This document shows, piece by piece, positions 63,718-64,000 of a stretch of DNA of 64,000 bases. The notes under the pieces were generated by a model. That model did not search any database. It saw only the letters and a program-made list of their open reading frames with translations, and was not told the origin of the DNA. The stretch covers positions 2,733,277 to 2,797,276 of the forward strand of contig NZ_CP017305.1 of NCBI RefSeq assembly GCF_001747405.1, read 5' to 3'. The stretch's first letter is position 1. Every line of letters begins with the position of its first letter. Origin of the DNA: Chlorobaculum limnaeum. Its GTDB lineage: Bacteria > Bacteroidota > Chlorobiia > Chlorobiales > Chlorobiaceae. A program made the position numbers and the translations under genes.

Positions 63718-64000
63718 CCAGAGACATGTGCATAACCTTATTCAATACCTGTTGGCGCAATCTTGATTTCAGCAGGGTTATCAACACTGCGGCGCTGTAG
63801 CCCCAAATCACCAACAAACCACCAACACGGACAACATAGAGAAACACACATGTTATCCACAGAAACGGGATTGCTACCCGAGACTGTAAATGATTACAAA
63901 AAATAGACTTAAAATCTCGATTCCCTGATCAGTCCAGATTTCCACACGATCAACAACAACAACAATTTTATTATTAAAAAGAATAAATAATTGTAAAGAG
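63718..64000. other. Putative replication origin (oriC), continuing past the window
   Basis: Downstream of dnaA there is no gene. DnaA boxes lie at 63727-63735 (TGTGCATAA, minus), 63778-63786 (TTATCAACA) and 63853-63861 (TTATCCACA, perfect). They are followed by an AT-rich tract from about 63949 to the edge with ATTTTATTATTAAAAAG, a likely unwinding element. dnaN would be expected next but is outside. Confidence 0.85.

Noticed and set aside
1..64000. tRNA, rRNA and riboswitch search by eye
   Set aside because: No cloverleaf, rRNA core sequence or recognised riboswitch motif was seen in the intergenic regions; a covariance-model scan would be needed to exclude weak cases.

Overview
The window reads as chromosome from a green sulfur bacterium (Chlorobiaceae), most likely a Chlorobaculum species. 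The best markers are an intact bchU (C-20 methyltransferase of bacteriochlorophyll c/e synthesis), a dnaA/rpmH/rnpA/yidD/yidC origin neighbourhood, and a single long dcw cluster of GC-rich genes. Assignment to genus rests on remembered similarity of BchU and DnaA to Chlorobaculum proteins, not on a search.

Layout. 1-2.5 kb: end of a pgeF-type gene, REP-like hairpins and a complete IS5-family element with a 6-bp target duplication. 2.5-5.5 kb: a small unknown gene, bchU, and a CoA-transferase. 5.6-22.6 kb (minus strand): the dcw cluster mraZ-rsmH-ftsL-ftsI-murE-murF-mraY-murD-ftsW-murG-murC-ftsQ-ftsA-ftsZ, headed by a clear three-repeat MraZ operator. 22.9-24.0 kb: a complete IS630-family element placed just upstream of the dcw promoter. 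24.3-26.0 kb: a three-lipoprotein operon (DUF799, DUF4810, CsgG-like) whose CsgG-like gene carries one in-frame stop.

26.5-32.2 kb: housekeeping genes (NYN nuclease, chorismate mutase, mltG, pgk, rhomboid protease, YkvA-like, macrodomain). 32.3-35.0 kb: a low-GC AAA-TOPRIM (OLD-like) gene lying between a 5'-truncated DUF4365 gene and a 56-codon stub of a TIR-domain gene, which looks like a scarred defence locus. 35.4-39.8 kb: SYLF protein, gatB, xseB, obgE, a GNAT and an HPr. 39.9-48.7 kb: a surface-glycan operon of seven genes, nearly all joined by 4-bp ATGA/GTGA overlaps (three GT4-like and one GT2 transferases, methyltransferase, flippase, YfhO-like membrane protein), followed by corA.

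50-56 kb is accessory: a UPF0114 membrane protein, about 0.9 kb of AT-rich non-coding DNA, two tandem trypsin-like secreted proteases (one with a PEP-CTERM-like tail), and a membrane-anchored pentapeptide-repeat protein whose repeat DNA contains an exact 90-bp duplication. 56-62 kb (minus strand) is the rpmH-rnpA-yidD-yidC-PAP2-ROK-rlmD-type operon. The window ends with dnaA, with DnaA boxes on both sides and an AT-rich unwinding-type tract at the right edge, so oriC is here.

The most interesting items are the TIR/AAA-TOPRIM/DUF4365 locus, the paired proteases with a sorting tail on only one copy, and the single nonsense codon in the CsgG-like lipoprotein gene. No rRNA, tRNA or CRISPR array was seen.
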